Assembly (NCBI RefSeq): GCF_009727055.1
Contig: NC_052359.1
Location: 11,052,181 to 11,116,180 of the forward strand
Length of the DNA stretch: 64,000 nucleotides
Source: Benincasa hispida
Lineage: Eukaryota; Streptophyta; Magnoliopsida; Cucurbitales; Cucurbitaceae
Direction: 5' to 3'
Positions 1 through 12,910 of this stretch are shown piece after piece. The notes beneath the pieces are model-generated. The model worked only from the letters and a program-made list of their open reading frames with translations, searched no databases and was not told where the DNA came from. The position numbers and the translations under genes are program-made. Positions within the stretch are counted from its first letter, which is position 1. Each line of letters begins with the position of its first letter.

Positions 1-491
1 TTTTTTTTTTTTTTTAAAAAAGACTAACACAATGCATGTTACAATAAAGTAATATATAAGTGGTTTTAATAAAAGTGTCAATCATACTTTTTTTGTTTTA
101 TTTTCCCTCTTTTTATTTTTACTTTTTTGAGAAGGCCAACCTAACTCTTTAATGTCATTAAATATATGCATTAATATTTTGACTAAAAAAATGATATTAA
201 TATTGTGCAGACCATGCATGTTTTGTTTGTCATTATTGCTTTATTTGCATTAACATTATTACACCCAACTTATTACTACTTACCCTAATTTGTTATCATC
301 CCAAATATCATTTATTTATTTTTAATTATTATTATTATTATGGTGACACAAAAATTGAACTATATGCTCATTTTCACATCCCAACTATTGTATTAAACCA
401 TATCTAATTTTGTGTTAGTATCTTGCCTTCATTCTAATTTTTTTAAAAACGGTCCAATTCTTTGATTTATTAAATTTAGTAAACTATGGCC
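1..491. other. AT-rich intergenic DNA, no gene seen
   Basis: The stretch is AT-rich and opens with a poly-T run. No coding region, RNA gene or clear repeat boundary is visible before the CACTA-type terminus at 495. Confidence 0.6.
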
Positions 492-616
492 CATCACTAC
501 AAGGAAAAAGGTATTTGCCGATGATAAAAACCGTCGGGCAATCACTAAAAAGCATTAGGAAAACATCTCCCGGTGCTAATTACATTGTTGGCAATATCAT
601 CGGGAGCTAAACGTCA

Positions 617-2499
617 TGTAAGAGTATATCAGCATGCAGCGGAAGCAACAAGGATTAATAAGCATTCTAATTCATTAATTTTGACTATAAATAAAGCATG
701 CTCATACAATAATAAAAGGGTTTCAAGCAATACCTTTGTAGAACTTTTAAAATCTCAATTCTCAACTGCAAACGTCTCCAAATCTCATTTTGAACCACCT
801 CAAGATCTTCCCCACTATTCTCGTGGAGCTTTAGATTGAGTTGTGGGACTCAAAATAAGTTTGAATGAAGGGAACTTGGGGAAGAACTCACTGCAACAAC
901 CCACTTGAAGATCAGCTTTTTCAACTCAAATTTTTTAGCAAAAACTCTATTGATGCATGCCTTAATTCCACTTCCATCTTCTCTATTTATTGCAAGACTT
1001 TCATGCAAAGAAGATAGCTGCATAAGATGCACCTCATGCTTGGATATTTGAAGCAAAACTTAAGTGGATTTAGTGTGAGCTAGTTGAATGAGTAGTGGAG
1101 AAATCCCACATTTCAAATTATGTATTTTTGCAATTTTGATTTTCAAAAATGATTTCTAAAAATCAATTTTGTTTTTCAAAACTGAAAAGATTTATTAATT
1201 TTACAAAATTAATTTCATAAATTAATTTTCTAATAAAATTAATATTAATTAATTAATTAAAAAAATTTAATTAATTTAATATCAAATACTAAATTAATTG
1301 TACATAAATTCCACCTTCATGAATTATATTAAATCATATTTAAATATTATTTAAATTTTCAATTCCATTTAATTCTAAAATTAAATGCATAATTATATCT
1401 CATATAATTAATAATTCTCTTAATTCTAATTTCGACGTTTCAAATTAACTTATCACACTAATCTAAAGCTAGTCTATTTACGAGCTAGTAGGGGGACCTA
1501 CAGATTATGGGCTCCAACGATTCGAGATTAATTGGCTAAACTCTTTATACTGAATTAACTCTCATTCGTTAACTAATGGGTCACTTCACTAAAGCCCATA
1601 GTTGCACTCCTTTTATATTATGTTCACTCGATATAACCATGATTAGTAAGTTAACCCTTCATAGGTTGTTCGTAATAATGGTTGGGTCAAATGTCTGTTT
1701 TACCCCTGAGATTACCTCTTATTCCTTAAGTCCCACTGATCCTCTAATGAATAATTGATTTATGATCCAATCAACAAACTGAGTCCCTCCCAGGCCAATG
1801 AGAGGGTGAGACCCCTTGTTCAAGACCCGGTTCAGCACCTAAGAGAACAACCTCTCTACTATCCCTAAAAGCGGGTAGGGGTGAATTCCATCTTGCACCT
1901 TATGTCCCTAACTATCTACCTGGTCTTACCCCTGAAATAGAGGTTTATTGAGTCGGCGTTGTTGAGTCAACCCTCACCTATGAAAATCTAAGGATAATCC
2001 TGAATAAATAGGAGTTCATAGTTATCTCAGGATTGTGGTCAAGTTACCTAGATCATTGTTTTGAAATAGTCAGTCTTATACAATAAACAACGTTATAAAG
2101 TAAGAGTGATCGATTTCGTGGTCTGATCTTGTACAAACCCATTGCACAGAACGCCCCCATTCCCCATGTCATAACATGTACGAAGTAGAATCACATCGTC
2201 TGTAGCACTTTACAACTTTTTGTAACAACTTCAGAGTGGACCACATCCAATAGTGTTACCAAAATAAGGTACTCAACTTCATTCATATACTATAGATCAT
2301 TTTGACTATTTACTCGAACCTAATTCACTTTTATGTCTCCACATATAGTTCAAGTACTCATGTAACAGTCATGGGTCTTTTAGTTTATTGGATTTCTAAA
2401 ATGAAATAAGCAATACATATATTCAATAACAACTTATTGAATTTTCAGAATAAGTTTTATTGTTTACAAACCACAAGTTTTAGAACATAAAACCCAAAA
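617..2499 (-). repeat. LTR of element A (3' LTR in the direction of transcription)
   Basis: It is 1883 bp and starts TGTAAGAGTATAT on the plus strand. It aligns throughout with 6605-7838 and 20056-20851. The terminal CA on the plus strand has mutated to AA at 2498-2499. Position 1851-1865 reads CCTCTCTACTATCCC, the uninterrupted form of the site where element B inserted in the sister LTR. Confidence 0.8.
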
Positions 2500-2512
2500 A
2501 CTCCCATTTGGA
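2500..2512 (-). other. Polypurine tract of element A
   Basis: Directly inside the left LTR the minus strand reads CCAAATGGGAGT. This matches the position and purine-rich composition of the polypurine tract of element B at 11688-11700. Confidence 0.6.
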
Positions 2513-3399
2513 TTAAAACTCCAGTGGTAATTTATATATCTGAATATATAAAACTACGTTTATGAGTTTTACAAAAAAATACAATAAACTAGGGCATCCC
2601 ATACTATGGTTTACCATTCGATATCCCATACCCGATATTTCTCCCACTTGCCTGAGATTATTAACTTGGTATTCCTAGATTTACTAGATGATTCTCTAAC
2701 ACTTTAGCCGAGAGAATCACTGTAAACACGTTAGTGTACAATAGACTTCTTATTAAACTATATAGGGAATGCATCTTATTCTTAATGACCAGGAAGTCAT
2801 ATTTTCCTCCTACTACATCGAGGTACTCTAAACTCTTTGAGTAAGACGCATCTTACCTATCTAAACAAATCTTGTTAACAATGTTAATTCATTAACTCTT
2901 TATTGATTTATACAAGTTTTATGGAAACAAGTATACAAGGTAATCTGGAACACCATTCCAATGATGTTGAGAAACCAATTTAAGGCAACAAGAAAGCTTA
3001 GCACTGGATTTCAAGTTCTATCAAATAGATCTAAAATATTTAAACTTTCTATACTTTGATCTAATGAAAGTATTTTGGTTTATTTTACCTAACAAGTTTT
3101 GTACACTCTGAACGTTTCAAGTGTTCTAAACTTATCATTTAGGTTAAATAACTATTTGTTGTTTTAAATATCTGAATATTTACAAATGGCTTTTAACTAG
3201 GTTTAGTTCTTAACAAAAGTTGCTATGAGATAGAACAAACATAATTTTCGAAAATAAACATTTCATTTACAACAAAAATATATAAAATTTGTTCTTTACA
3301 TGATAACAAAAGCAAAAAATTATCATCAGACAGCAACATCTCCCACTAGTTAAGCTGAGCAAGCGGTTTTCAGGAACTAGTTTGCCTGTTTTGCTTTCT
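2513..3399 (-). pseudogene. Element A interior, remnant of the pol 3' end, mostly non-coding
   Basis: The segment near 2590-2740 resembles element B at 11765-11900, including the words around CTTTAGCCGAGAG that end the RNase H coding region. The rest of RNase H, RT and integrase is missing. From about 2760 to 3390 I see only unassigned AT-rich sequence before the gag remnant. This is a deleted pol region, not a gene. Confidence 0.5.
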
Positions 3400-4175
3400 C
3401 TACTCTCTTCTCAGCAAGGTACCAAGGGCAGTTCCTCTTCTAGTGCCCTTCCTCGTTGCAGTGGAAATACTTTCCTTTGTCTGTAGCATTATTCTTGCCT
3501 TTCTTCCCAGCGGGTTTCTTTTCCCTTTCCCTTTGTTCTTCTTAACAGGAACACTCTTACTCTGTGAAGAGGAAGCAACATCAGGCTTTTTAGAGGACGA
3601 TCCTCTCTTTTCAGTGGTAGTAACGTATACTTCTGATTCCATACCTTTAGCTCTCATCATTGTTTGGTAAGCCTTTAGCTCATTTAGCAAAGTAGTCAAA
3701 CTGTATTCAATTTTCTTCATTAACGCATTCGTATAGAACTGTAGAAAACTCTTCGGAAGAGATTCTAGAATAAAACCGACTTGACTTCTCTCGTCAACGA
3801 CAGCGCCATTTACTTTCGCCACATTGAAGTGGACCATCATATCCAGAACATGTTCACGAACAGAGGGCCCCTCTTTCATGCGGCAGTTATAAACATACTT
3901 TATAGCATCATGCCTTAGGGAGAAGGACAGTTGCTTGAACATCTCTCGTAGAGATTCCATAATCTCTTTGGTTGTACCTATATCCTCATGTTTCTTTGCC
4001 AAAACATCAGATGTGTTGGCAAGGATATAAGCACGGGCTTTATCATTCACCATGATCCATCTATTGTACGCATCCCGAACAGTTCGATTTTCGTTAGATC
4101 TCAAAACGGGAGGATAATCCTCTATTAAGACGAATCGTAAATCATCTATCACCAGTATAAATATTCAAATTTGAT
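3400..4175 (-). pseudogene. Copia gag polyprotein remnant of element A
   Basis: The open frame at 3400-4152 encodes about 250 residues of a copia-type Gag (UBN2/retrotrans_gag family). Recognisable parts are DDLRFVLIEDYPP near the start, a KARAYILANTSDVL segment, the REHVLDMMVHFN block and a Lys/Ser-rich linker. The nucleocapsid zinc knuckle lies at about 3410-3475 in another frame and contains an in-frame stop where a Trp is expected (GH-stop-KRNC). The long frame therefore ends in frame-shifted sequence. It is homologous to the gag of element B at 15108-15750. It is a dead copy. Confidence 0.8.
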
Positions 4176-5939
4176 TTCCAGGTCGCATAATTATACTCTA
4201 TCAGTTTATCAAATGCCAACAATTGTACTAGTGCACTTGTCATTCTAAAAGATATAAACAAATTTTATAAGTGAATTGCTTTTAAATCCAATCAAGTTTT
4301 AGCAAAGTAATAATATACCCAAGATTATTTTTGCAAAGATACTATAGAAAGACATTCTTGACTAAACACTATCACCGGAATAACTCATATTCCGATAGTC
4401 ATTTAGCTACCATTTTTTGTCAGAAATTACTAACTCTTTGATAATTCTATAAGTGTAACCCTTTGTTTTCATACCTTAGAAGTTTGATCCCAACGATGCT
4501 CCCGAAGTTGGAAAATCAAAGTTGAAATCGACTTTAGAAATCCTATCCATTTCTGGAGTTTGAGTTATTCCGAATCCTATATTAAAACCCTCCGTGGGGA
4601 TAGCCGTCGTTAAATGACTAGCGAGGTCGACTTAAAGACGACAAGCAGGTGCAACATAGGAATCTCACGATTCAAACCAACATAAAAGACCGTAGGATAT
4701 GGTGACACATATCTCTCACCCACTTACTATGAACTACTTCTCCCATTCGCTTCGGTCTTGATCTATGACGAACACTTTTCCATATAGAGGTTACTCCCAG
4801 GGTGACACAAAGTGCCGCATGAACCTTTTAGTGTGAACATCTTGAGAACGTGAAAATTTTAAAATCGAAACACCATATTTGATTTTAAACTGAACAACTT
4901 CCCCCATTCACCATAATCTCGATTCATGTAAACACTTTCCGTATGGATGTCACTCCCAAGGTGACACGAAGTGCCACATGAATTTTTTTTATTGTGAACT
5001 CGTATAGACATGAGAGCTAGAAATAATCATATCACATATGTTTATTAATCTCCCACTGAAGTGTTCTAACATATCATATACATTATTTGATTTTCACTGA
5101 AGTGTTTTAATAGCATATCATATATATTACTAAACTCCCACTGAAGTGTTCTAATGATAAATGGGGTATTCGTTTCTTAGGCTTGTTTTGGCTAATTAAA
5201 CAACCTAAGTCTAGGTATTTATCCAAGTATAACGTTTATAATTGGATTTAATCTTACAATGGCTAGGTGATAAACTAGTTTTAAAACCTCACATCGCTCG
5301 TGTATTGCTCATAAAACTGGTTAACAACGCTCAATAATTTGGCCATAATTCCCAGGTAGGACATGTTCCATAGATCATCAACTTAAATACCTCCAGCCTT
5401 CGATAGGATTATATACCGGTTGAGTTTGTAACCCGAGTTTTACAAGTTTAACTACCTATTTTAACTATTAAAATGAGTGGTTAACCCTATGTGAGCATAT
5501 AGTTGTTCTTTGTTATGGATTTTAAACGTCTAACCCAATTTTATAACAACTTACAAAATTTTAGACATGCTAAACATCCACAACATACATCAAAGACATT
5601 CAATATTTAATATAAAATTTATATTAAATAAAAGAAACTCTAACATACATACTATATATTATAACTGTTTATAAAATACTTTCAATGCATGTAACATGCT
5701 TCCTATGGTGAGATTTTAAATCTACATGGCATACTATATGTACATACAAGATTTATTTAATTATAACATACATCAAATGCAAAAATAATTAAATAGATAC
5801 TGATATGGTTTTAGTTTTGGCATAAACAAGCAAACAAAAGCCTAATTATTACTAAATAGCAAGTAACAGCTTCAAAACTGCTTTCGGATCGCTCGAACCA
5901 CTCCAAACCGAACCCAAACAGTTTGAACCGGACTAGCCA
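4176..5939 (-). other. 5' untranslated leader of element A (part)
   Basis: This non-coding interior resembles element B at about 15760-17330, for example in the 'CTCCCACTGAAGTGTTCTAA' words near 5050-5150 and 16528-16550. That short motif occurs about three times here (5050, 5095, 5135), which suggests local duplication. No coding signal is visible. Confidence 0.55.
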
Positions 5940-6330
5940 AGAACCATTTGAGGCCGAGTCAGACAAGACTTGAAGAAAATCGATCACACCGGCTGCTCTT
6001 GCTAGTTCTAGTGTCGCTCGGTTCATCTCTCGCTAATTCATTTGAAATCTCGCTCCATCTCAAACTCTTGTTGAAAATCGATTCAAGAATCTCGCTTCAA
6101 ACTCAATCTCTCACTCCATACTTAAAATCTCGCTCGAACTTGATTCATAATCTCGCTCGAACTAGAAACCTTGCTCAAACTCGATTCAAAATATCATTTG
6201 AACTTGAAATCTCGCTCAAAAATTCCATTGGAATCTTGCTTGAAATGGTATCTCGCTTGAAAAAAACCCACTCTCACTCAAAATGGAAATCTCCCTTGAA
6301 ACTTGATCAACGAGATTTGAGCAGATGCTG
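5940..6330 (-). repeat. Degenerate short-repeat array in the leader of element A
   Basis: Words of the type AATCTCGCTCGAACTTGATT recur about every 20-25 bp with substitutions, roughly a dozen times. The array lies about 270-650 nt downstream of the primer-binding site in transcriptional order. Element B has a repeat array of different sequence at the same relative place. A long open frame on the plus strand here (5948-6331) is a by-product of the repetition. Confidence 0.65.
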
Positions 6331-6590
6331 AAGAACTGGAATATGCAGCTCGGCCTTCTTCACTTGTTTCTTCAATTACAACTTAATTTCAACTTTAATG
6401 ACTCCATATAAATTACAGACTCTTGAGCACACATATAAGCTCATCATACAAGAGCCAATTACAAATTTAATCAAGAAATCAAAGAGAAATTAAATATCAA
6501 AACTCAGAAAACCATATTGGTGCACCATTTTCATATCTCATGAAAAACACCCACCATCCCAAATTAAACCAAATTGAATGCTTAAAATAT

Positions 6591-6602
6591 GCTCTGATAC
6601 CA
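6591..6602 (-). other. Primer-binding site of element A (initiator tRNA-Met type)
   Basis: The plus strand reads GCTCTGATACCA, so the minus strand reads TGGTATCAGAGC. This is the standard plant copia primer-binding site complementary to the 3' end of initiator tRNA-Met. It lies two bases from the LTR start at 6605. Confidence 0.85.
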
Positions 6603-6604
6603 AT

Positions 6605-7838
6605 TGTAAGAGTATATATGTATGCAGCAGAAGCAACAAGAATCAATAAGTATTCTAATTCATTAATTTTGGCTATAAATAAAGCATGCTCATACAATAA
6701 TAAGAGGGTTTCAAGCAATACCTTTGTAGAACTTTTAGAAACTCGATTCTCAGCTGCAAACTTCTCCAATTCTCGTTGTGAATCACCTAAAGATCTTTCC
6801 CACTATTCTCTCGAAGCTTTAGATTGAGTTGTGAGACTCAAAATAAGTTTGAATGAAGGGAACTTGGAGAAGAACTCACTGTAACAACCCATTTAAAGAA
6901 CAACTGCTTCAACTCGAATTTTTCAGCAAAAACTCTATTGATGCATGCCTCAATCCCACTTCCATCTTCTCTATTTATTGCAGGGCTTTCATGCAAAGAA
7001 GATAGCTACATGAGATGCAGCTCATGCTTGGATATTTGAAGCAAAACTTAAGTGGATTTAGTGTGAGCTAGTTGAATGAGTAGTGGAGACATTCCACATT
7101 TCAAATTTTGTGTTTTTGCAATTTTGATTTTCAAAAATGATTTCTAAAAATCAATTTTGTTTTTCAAAACTGAAAAGATTTATTAATTTTACAAAATTAA
7201 TTTCATAAATTAATTTTCTAATAAAATTCATAATAATAATTAATTAAACAATTTTAATTAATTTAATGTCAAATATTAAATTAATTTTACACAAATCCAC
7301 CTTCATGAATTTAATATTTAAATTATATTTAAATATTAATTAATTCTCCAATTCCGTTTAATTTTAAAATTAAACCTGATTCCCTTAATTCTAATTTGGA
7401 CGTTTCAAATTAACTTATCACGCTACTCTAAAGTTAATCCATTTATGAGCTAGTAGGGGGACCTCGGGACCTACAGATCATGGGTTCCAATGATCCGAGA
7501 TTAATTGGCTAAACTCTTTACACCGAATTGACCCCCATTCGTTAACTAATGGGTCACTCCATTAAAGCCCATAGTTGCACTCCCCTCATTATAGATATAT
7601 TATGTCCACTCGATATAACAATGATTAGTAAGTTAACCCTTCATAGATTGTTCGTAATAACGGCTGGGTCAAATGTTTGTTTTACCTCCGAGATTACGTC
7701 TTGTTCCTTAAGTCCCACTGATCCTTTAATGAACAAATGATTTGTGATCCGATCAATAAATCGAGTCCCTCTCGGGCCAATGAGAGGGTGAGACCCCTTG
7801 TTCAAGACCCCGAGTCTGCACATAAGAGAACAACCTCT
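6605..7838 (-). repeat. LTR of element A, first part (5' LTR, split by element B)
   Basis: It begins TGTAAGAGTATATATG and aligns with the left LTR from 617 on. It is cut at 7838 by the insertion of element B and resumes at 20056. The last five bases, CCTCT, are the target-site duplication of B. Confidence 0.8.
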
Positions 7839-10800
7839 TGTTAGAGTTGCATAACATGCAGCGGAAGTATCAAGGATCCATAAGTATTCAAATTCACTAA
7901 TTTTGGCAGAAACTAAAGCATGCTCTTCTAAAAAGATGGTTTTAAGATCATACCTTTGAAGAACTCTTCAAGAACTTGATAGTACAGTAGCAGTCTTCAC
8001 CAAAGATCACCATGAACCACCTCAAGATCTTTCCCACTATCCTTTTGAAGCTTTAGACCGAGTTGTGGGACTCAAGAACAGCTTGAAACGATGAAGAACA
8101 GTGAAAAACTCATAACAACTCACTTTGAAGAACTTTTTTTTCTCATTGAAATTTTCTCTCAAAATTTATGTGTTAGTATGCCCTCAAATCACTCCAAACT
8201 TCTTTACTTATTGCAGATGAATATGCAAAGAAGAGAAATGCATGGCTTGCAGCTCATGCTTGGAGTATTAATGAAGAGAAAGAAATGGGCTTTATGTGAG
8301 CATGAAGAAAATGATATTGGAAAATCAACATTTTCCATTTTAATGCATGCAAACTGATTTTTCAATTTTCTTTTAAAATCAAAATTTGATTTCAAAAATC
8401 ATTTTGATTTATAAAACTGAAAAATAATTTTATAAAATTAATTTCATAAATTAATTTGAAATAATAATTAATTTAATATCAAATATTAAATTAATTTTTG
8501 CACAAAATCATCTTCATATATTTAAATCGTATTTAAATATATATTTTCCTATTCTGTTTAATTTGAACGTTTCAAATTAATTTCTCAAGCTACTCTAAAG
8601 CTTAACCATTTACGAGCTAGTAGGGGGACCTCGTAGATCTACAGATCATGGACTCCAATGATTTGAGATTAATCGACTAAATTCATTAGTCTGATCTAAC
8701 CTCCATTCATTAACTAATGGGACACTCCACTATAGCCCATAGTTGAACTCCCCTCACCATAGATATATTATGTCCACTTAATAACCATAATCATTAAGTC
8801 GATCCTTCACAGGTTGTTCATAATCACAGCTAGGTCAGGAATACTATTTTACCCTTATGAATACATCTTGTTCCTTAAGTTCCCACTGACCCTCTAATGA
8901 AATTTTTTTATTCATAATCTCTATGAATCAAATCCTTTCTCTATCATGAGAAGGCGGGGCCCCGATTGTTCAAGACCTGGAATCAGTGCTTAAGAGAACA
9001 ACCTACCTGTTAATCCTAAATAGGGTAGGAGTGAATTTCATTTTGTAAGGCTATGTCCCCAGCTATTCATTCGATCTTATCCCCAAAATAGGAAGCTTAT
9101 TGAGCAGTGTTGTTGGACTACTCTCACCGTTTGTAGATCAAAGGACAATTCTGAACAAATAGGAGTTCATAGCTAGCTCAGGATTAAGATCGAGTTAACC
9201 TATGTTATATGATAAATGAAATAGTCAGCTTTAACAGTAAACGATCGTTATAAAGAAAGTGACTATTTTCGTGGTCCAGTCTATATACAAACTCATTGCA
9301 TAGGATGCCCTCACTCACAAGTCTCAACATGAATGATTTGTGGATCACATCCTTTGTAACACTTTACAACTTCTTGTAACTGTTGGGGTTAATGCCCTAA
9401 AGTCTCATGTCCTGTAGTTTGTAAACAATATATACAAACACCTGTGATTGTTAATATATGATATTTACTTCACATCTTGTTGTTTTGCTCTTTTATTTTT
9501 TTTATTTGCTTTACCACAAATCAATAAACATGAAATCCCTGGTTATCTGTATGTGACTCGAGCATGTATATGGTGACATACAAGTGGATCATATCTCAAG
9601 TGATAACCAAAATGGTCTGTAGTATATGGATATAGGAGGGAAACCTTATCCTGGTAATGCTACGGAGGTGGTCCATTTTGTGGAATGGTCACAAGTGTTG
9701 TGACTTACCATAGATGGTCTGATCCTGATCATTCGTGTTGGGGACATGCGAGCGGGGGCTCCTATACAAAGAGTTGTATATATACCTGACCATGAAGTGT
9801 TAATGTCTCGTTATAAACACCGTTCATGACAGAGACTTCACTTCACTAGATGACCATAGTGTAACATGACCTCAATCCTGATAGTTGGGAACTCCTGCCA
9901 TTGAGGGGTCCTGATTTGTATGGTGTGAGTGGCCAAGTCGCCGATTTAAACCTACATATTTGGGGATTCATCTAATTTAGGAGCTGAGAACTCAAACTAC
10001 ACAGAAGGAATTCACTCCTTCCCCGAGCAGGATGTAAGTAGATAGATGGCTCTCTTAAGGGTGATTTCGAGGTTTAAACGATTGTGCGCCACAACACCTT
10101 CTCTGGCCCAGAGGTGTTCACATATAGTTGGACTATGTTGTATTGTTCATTAGAGAATCAGGGTACTTAAGGAGTGAGATGTACTACAGGGCAAATATGG
10201 TAAATTGGTCCAGCTTACTTACGAGCATCTGTGAAGGTCATCGTACTCATGATTGGTTATACCAATGGACACTGAAATATATTTGTGGTAAGAAGAGTTC
10301 AGCTGTTGGTCTTTAGTGGAATCACTGACAATTAACAGATAGTGAATTCGTGACTAAAGTTTAGTCAACTATTCACATATCGTTGGAGCTTCGAGCAACA
10401 GGTCCATTAAGTCACCTGGTAGTTTGATAAAGTCGGAACCAGTGTTTGGGTTAATTTGAAATGTTCAAATTGACAAGAGGAAGTTCAATTATATGATATA
10501 TAATGGACTGGTTAATTATTATATGATAAAGATTTGTAAATGTATGAGATACATTATTTTTTTGGAGGAAATTAGATACAAATATGATTTATATAAAGTA
10601 AAGGAAAAATACTATAGTAGATATATGATATCAAACTATAGGATATAAATATAATATGATTATATTTATTAATTAAATTAATTGATTAATTATTTAATAA
10701 TTAACCAATTAGTCTACATTCGAACGTGGGAAGATGGGGCTGCGAAGGTTATGGCAACTAGCGGGTTAAAGTTTTGAAAATCTTTTTCATTTGAGAAATA

Positions 10801-11687
10801 ATTCAGTCGTGCATTTTGATAACCTGCGCCCTAAAAAGAATTCGTGAAAGAGCAATCACGAGAACCTATACGATAGAATCTCATTCGTCTAAACGATCGT
10901 CTAGTTCATGCATTCTCTAAATAATTGTATACTTTTTTACCAAACGATCATCCAGTTTTTCCTAAACGATTGTGTAGCTCTACTATACGATAAGCGTCTC
11001 CGCTATACGATAGCAGAGTTCTTCTCGTGCGCGCTTATCATCTACATGAAATTTTCTCCTCCATCCTCTACCAAACTCACCAGAGCCCACTCTTTGGGTT
11101 TTTAATGTCGAGGATACCCGGGTTTCCCTTATGGTGGTGTTTTTCCCGCGGCCTTGTTTGTGTATGTTCAGATCGTGCAGTAACAGTTGACAGACGCACC
11201 ATATGCTGGTAGATCGGTGGGAGTTCTCCGCTGCTGTGGGTTCACACATACGAAGAAAATCTTCCTCTGGTATGAACCCCTTTTCTCTATGTTTTATTGT
11301 ATTCTGAGCATGCCGTTGATGAGTTTAATATGCATAACTGTTAGTATGGAATGTATATCGTTTATGTTCTGGTCAATGTGAAATCAGAGCGATCTAAGCC
11401 CGCTCATGGAACTCTCGGTATGAGATCCTTCAGTAACAACTACAGAATGGATCGCATCCAATAGTGTTACCAGAATTACCCAATTTCATATATGTACTTA
11501 TTAGACCATTTAGGCTATATACCGTCAACTTGATCCTGTTTATGTCACTACATAAAGTTATAGTATTCAGACTATAGCAAAGGATACGTTTATTGGATTT
11601 TCATAATAAGATGCAAAATCAACAAGTCATTATTATTGATAAATAGAATGTTTAACACGAATTGCGAGTTCTAGGATATTCCCAACA
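7839..11687 (-). repeat. LTR of element B (3' LTR in transcription), interrupted by solo LTR C
   Basis: The segments 7839-9380 and 11438-11687 together make about 1792 bp and match the right LTR of 1784 bp. It starts TGTTAGAGTTGC and ends CCCAACA on the plus strand. The interruption is solo LTR C. Position 19795-19805 in the other LTR is the empty site. Confidence 0.82.
9381..11432 (+). mobile_element. Solo LTR C, youngest layer of the nest
   Basis: The 2052-bp segment begins TGTTGGGGTTAATGCC, ends CCTTCA and is bounded by a perfect 5-bp duplication GTAAC (9376-9380 and 11433-11437). It has no internal coding region, primer-binding site or second LTR, so it is a solo LTR left by recombination. 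Its orientation is opposite to its host B. Its first bases resemble solo LTR E at 58954. It contains several AAACGATC words near 10880-11010. The open frames inside it are short and unsupported. Confidence 0.85.
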
Positions 11688-11700
11688 ATCTCCCACTTGG
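11688..11700 (-). other. Polypurine tract of element B
   Basis: Next to the LTR end CCCAACA the minus strand reads CCAAGTGGGAGAT, a purine-rich primer for plus-strand DNA synthesis, placed as expected before the 3' LTR. Confidence 0.75.
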
Positions 11701-11824
11701 ATTAAAACTCCAATGAGAACAAATATATACAATATAATGTTGAGAAATATAATGGAAAAAATACAATAAACTAGGGCATCTCAAATACCATAGACATTCT
11801 CCCACTTGCCCTAGATTACACTAC

Positions 11825-12910
11825 TCAGAGTTCTAGTTCAACTAGGTGGCCCTCGAATACTTTAGCCGAGAGGGCCTTTGTGAATGGATCAGTAAGGTTG
11901 TCTTCAGAGGCAATCTTTGTGACGATCACATCTTCTTTGTGTACTATCTGTCGGATGATATGGTACTTTCTTTCAATGTGTTTTCCACGTTTGTGACTTC
12001 TGGATTCCTTTGAGTTGGCAACTGCACTACTATTATCAAAATATAATGTGATCGGTACGTGCATATCTGGAACGACTTCCAAATCAACCAAGAATTTGCA
12101 TAGCCATACTGCTTTTTTAGCAGTTTCACATGCAGCCACGTATTTCGCTTCCATGGTGGAGTCAGCAATACAACTTTGCTTGATGCTTCTCCAAACTATA
12201 GCTCCTAAGAGTGAAAACTGATCATGAGGTAGATTTCCTGGAATCTACATCAGTCTGAAAATCAGAATTAGTGTATCCTGTAAGAATCAAATCCTTAGGT
12301 CCATACACAAGCATATAGTCCCTCGTTCTCCTTAGATACTTGAGGATATTTTTTACAGCGGTCTAATGATCGTGTCCTGGATTGGATTGGAACCTACTAA
12401 TGATTCCAACTACAAAACATATGTCAAGGCGTGTACACAACATAGCGTACATTAAACTCCCAACTGCAGATGCATATGGAATTCTTTCATCTCCTCAACT
12501 TCTTGAGGTGTCTTAGGACATTGTTCCTTTGACAAATGAATTCCATGCTTAAAAGATAATAAACCTTTCTTGGAATTTTGCATATTATACCTTGACAACA
12601 TCTTGTCAATATAAGATGTCTGAGATAGTGCCAATGTTCTATTCTTTCAGTTCCGAAAGATCTGTATTCCTAAAACATACCGAGCATCACCTAAATCTTT
12701 CATTTGGAACTGTGTTGCTAACCATCTCTTTACATCAGCAAGAAAACTTGTCTCATTTCCAATGAGCAAAATATCATCAACATATAGAACTAGGAATGCT
12801 ACAGTTTTGTTTACTATCTTCTTGTATACACAAGTTTCGTCAACGTTCTGTTCAAAGCATTTGATCGCAGTGTCAAATCTTATATTCCATGATCTGGATG
12901 CTTGTTTCAA
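11825..12910 (-). pseudogene. RT (C-terminal part) and RNase H of element B
   Basis: Read on the minus strand, 12910-12647 encodes the reverse-transcriptase palm with the catalytic LYVDDILLIGN block (YVDD). It continues with a DLGDARYVLGIQI segment. 12634-12452 encodes the following ALSQTSYIDKML block. 12154-11825 encodes copia RNase H with EAKYVAACETAKKAVWL, a DNSSAVAN motif and the closing DPFTKAL. The pieces lie in different frames and are separated by stops, so no functional polyprotein can be made. Confidence 0.85.

Noticed and set aside
5948..6331. A 127-codon plus-strand frame
   Set aside because: It consists of the repeating AATCTCGCTC words of the leader array. A repeat without a stop stays open by chance.
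10128..11381. Short open frames in solo LTR C as genes
   Set aside because: They are below 90 codons, overlap each other on both strands and have no recognisable domain. LTRs do not normally encode proteins.
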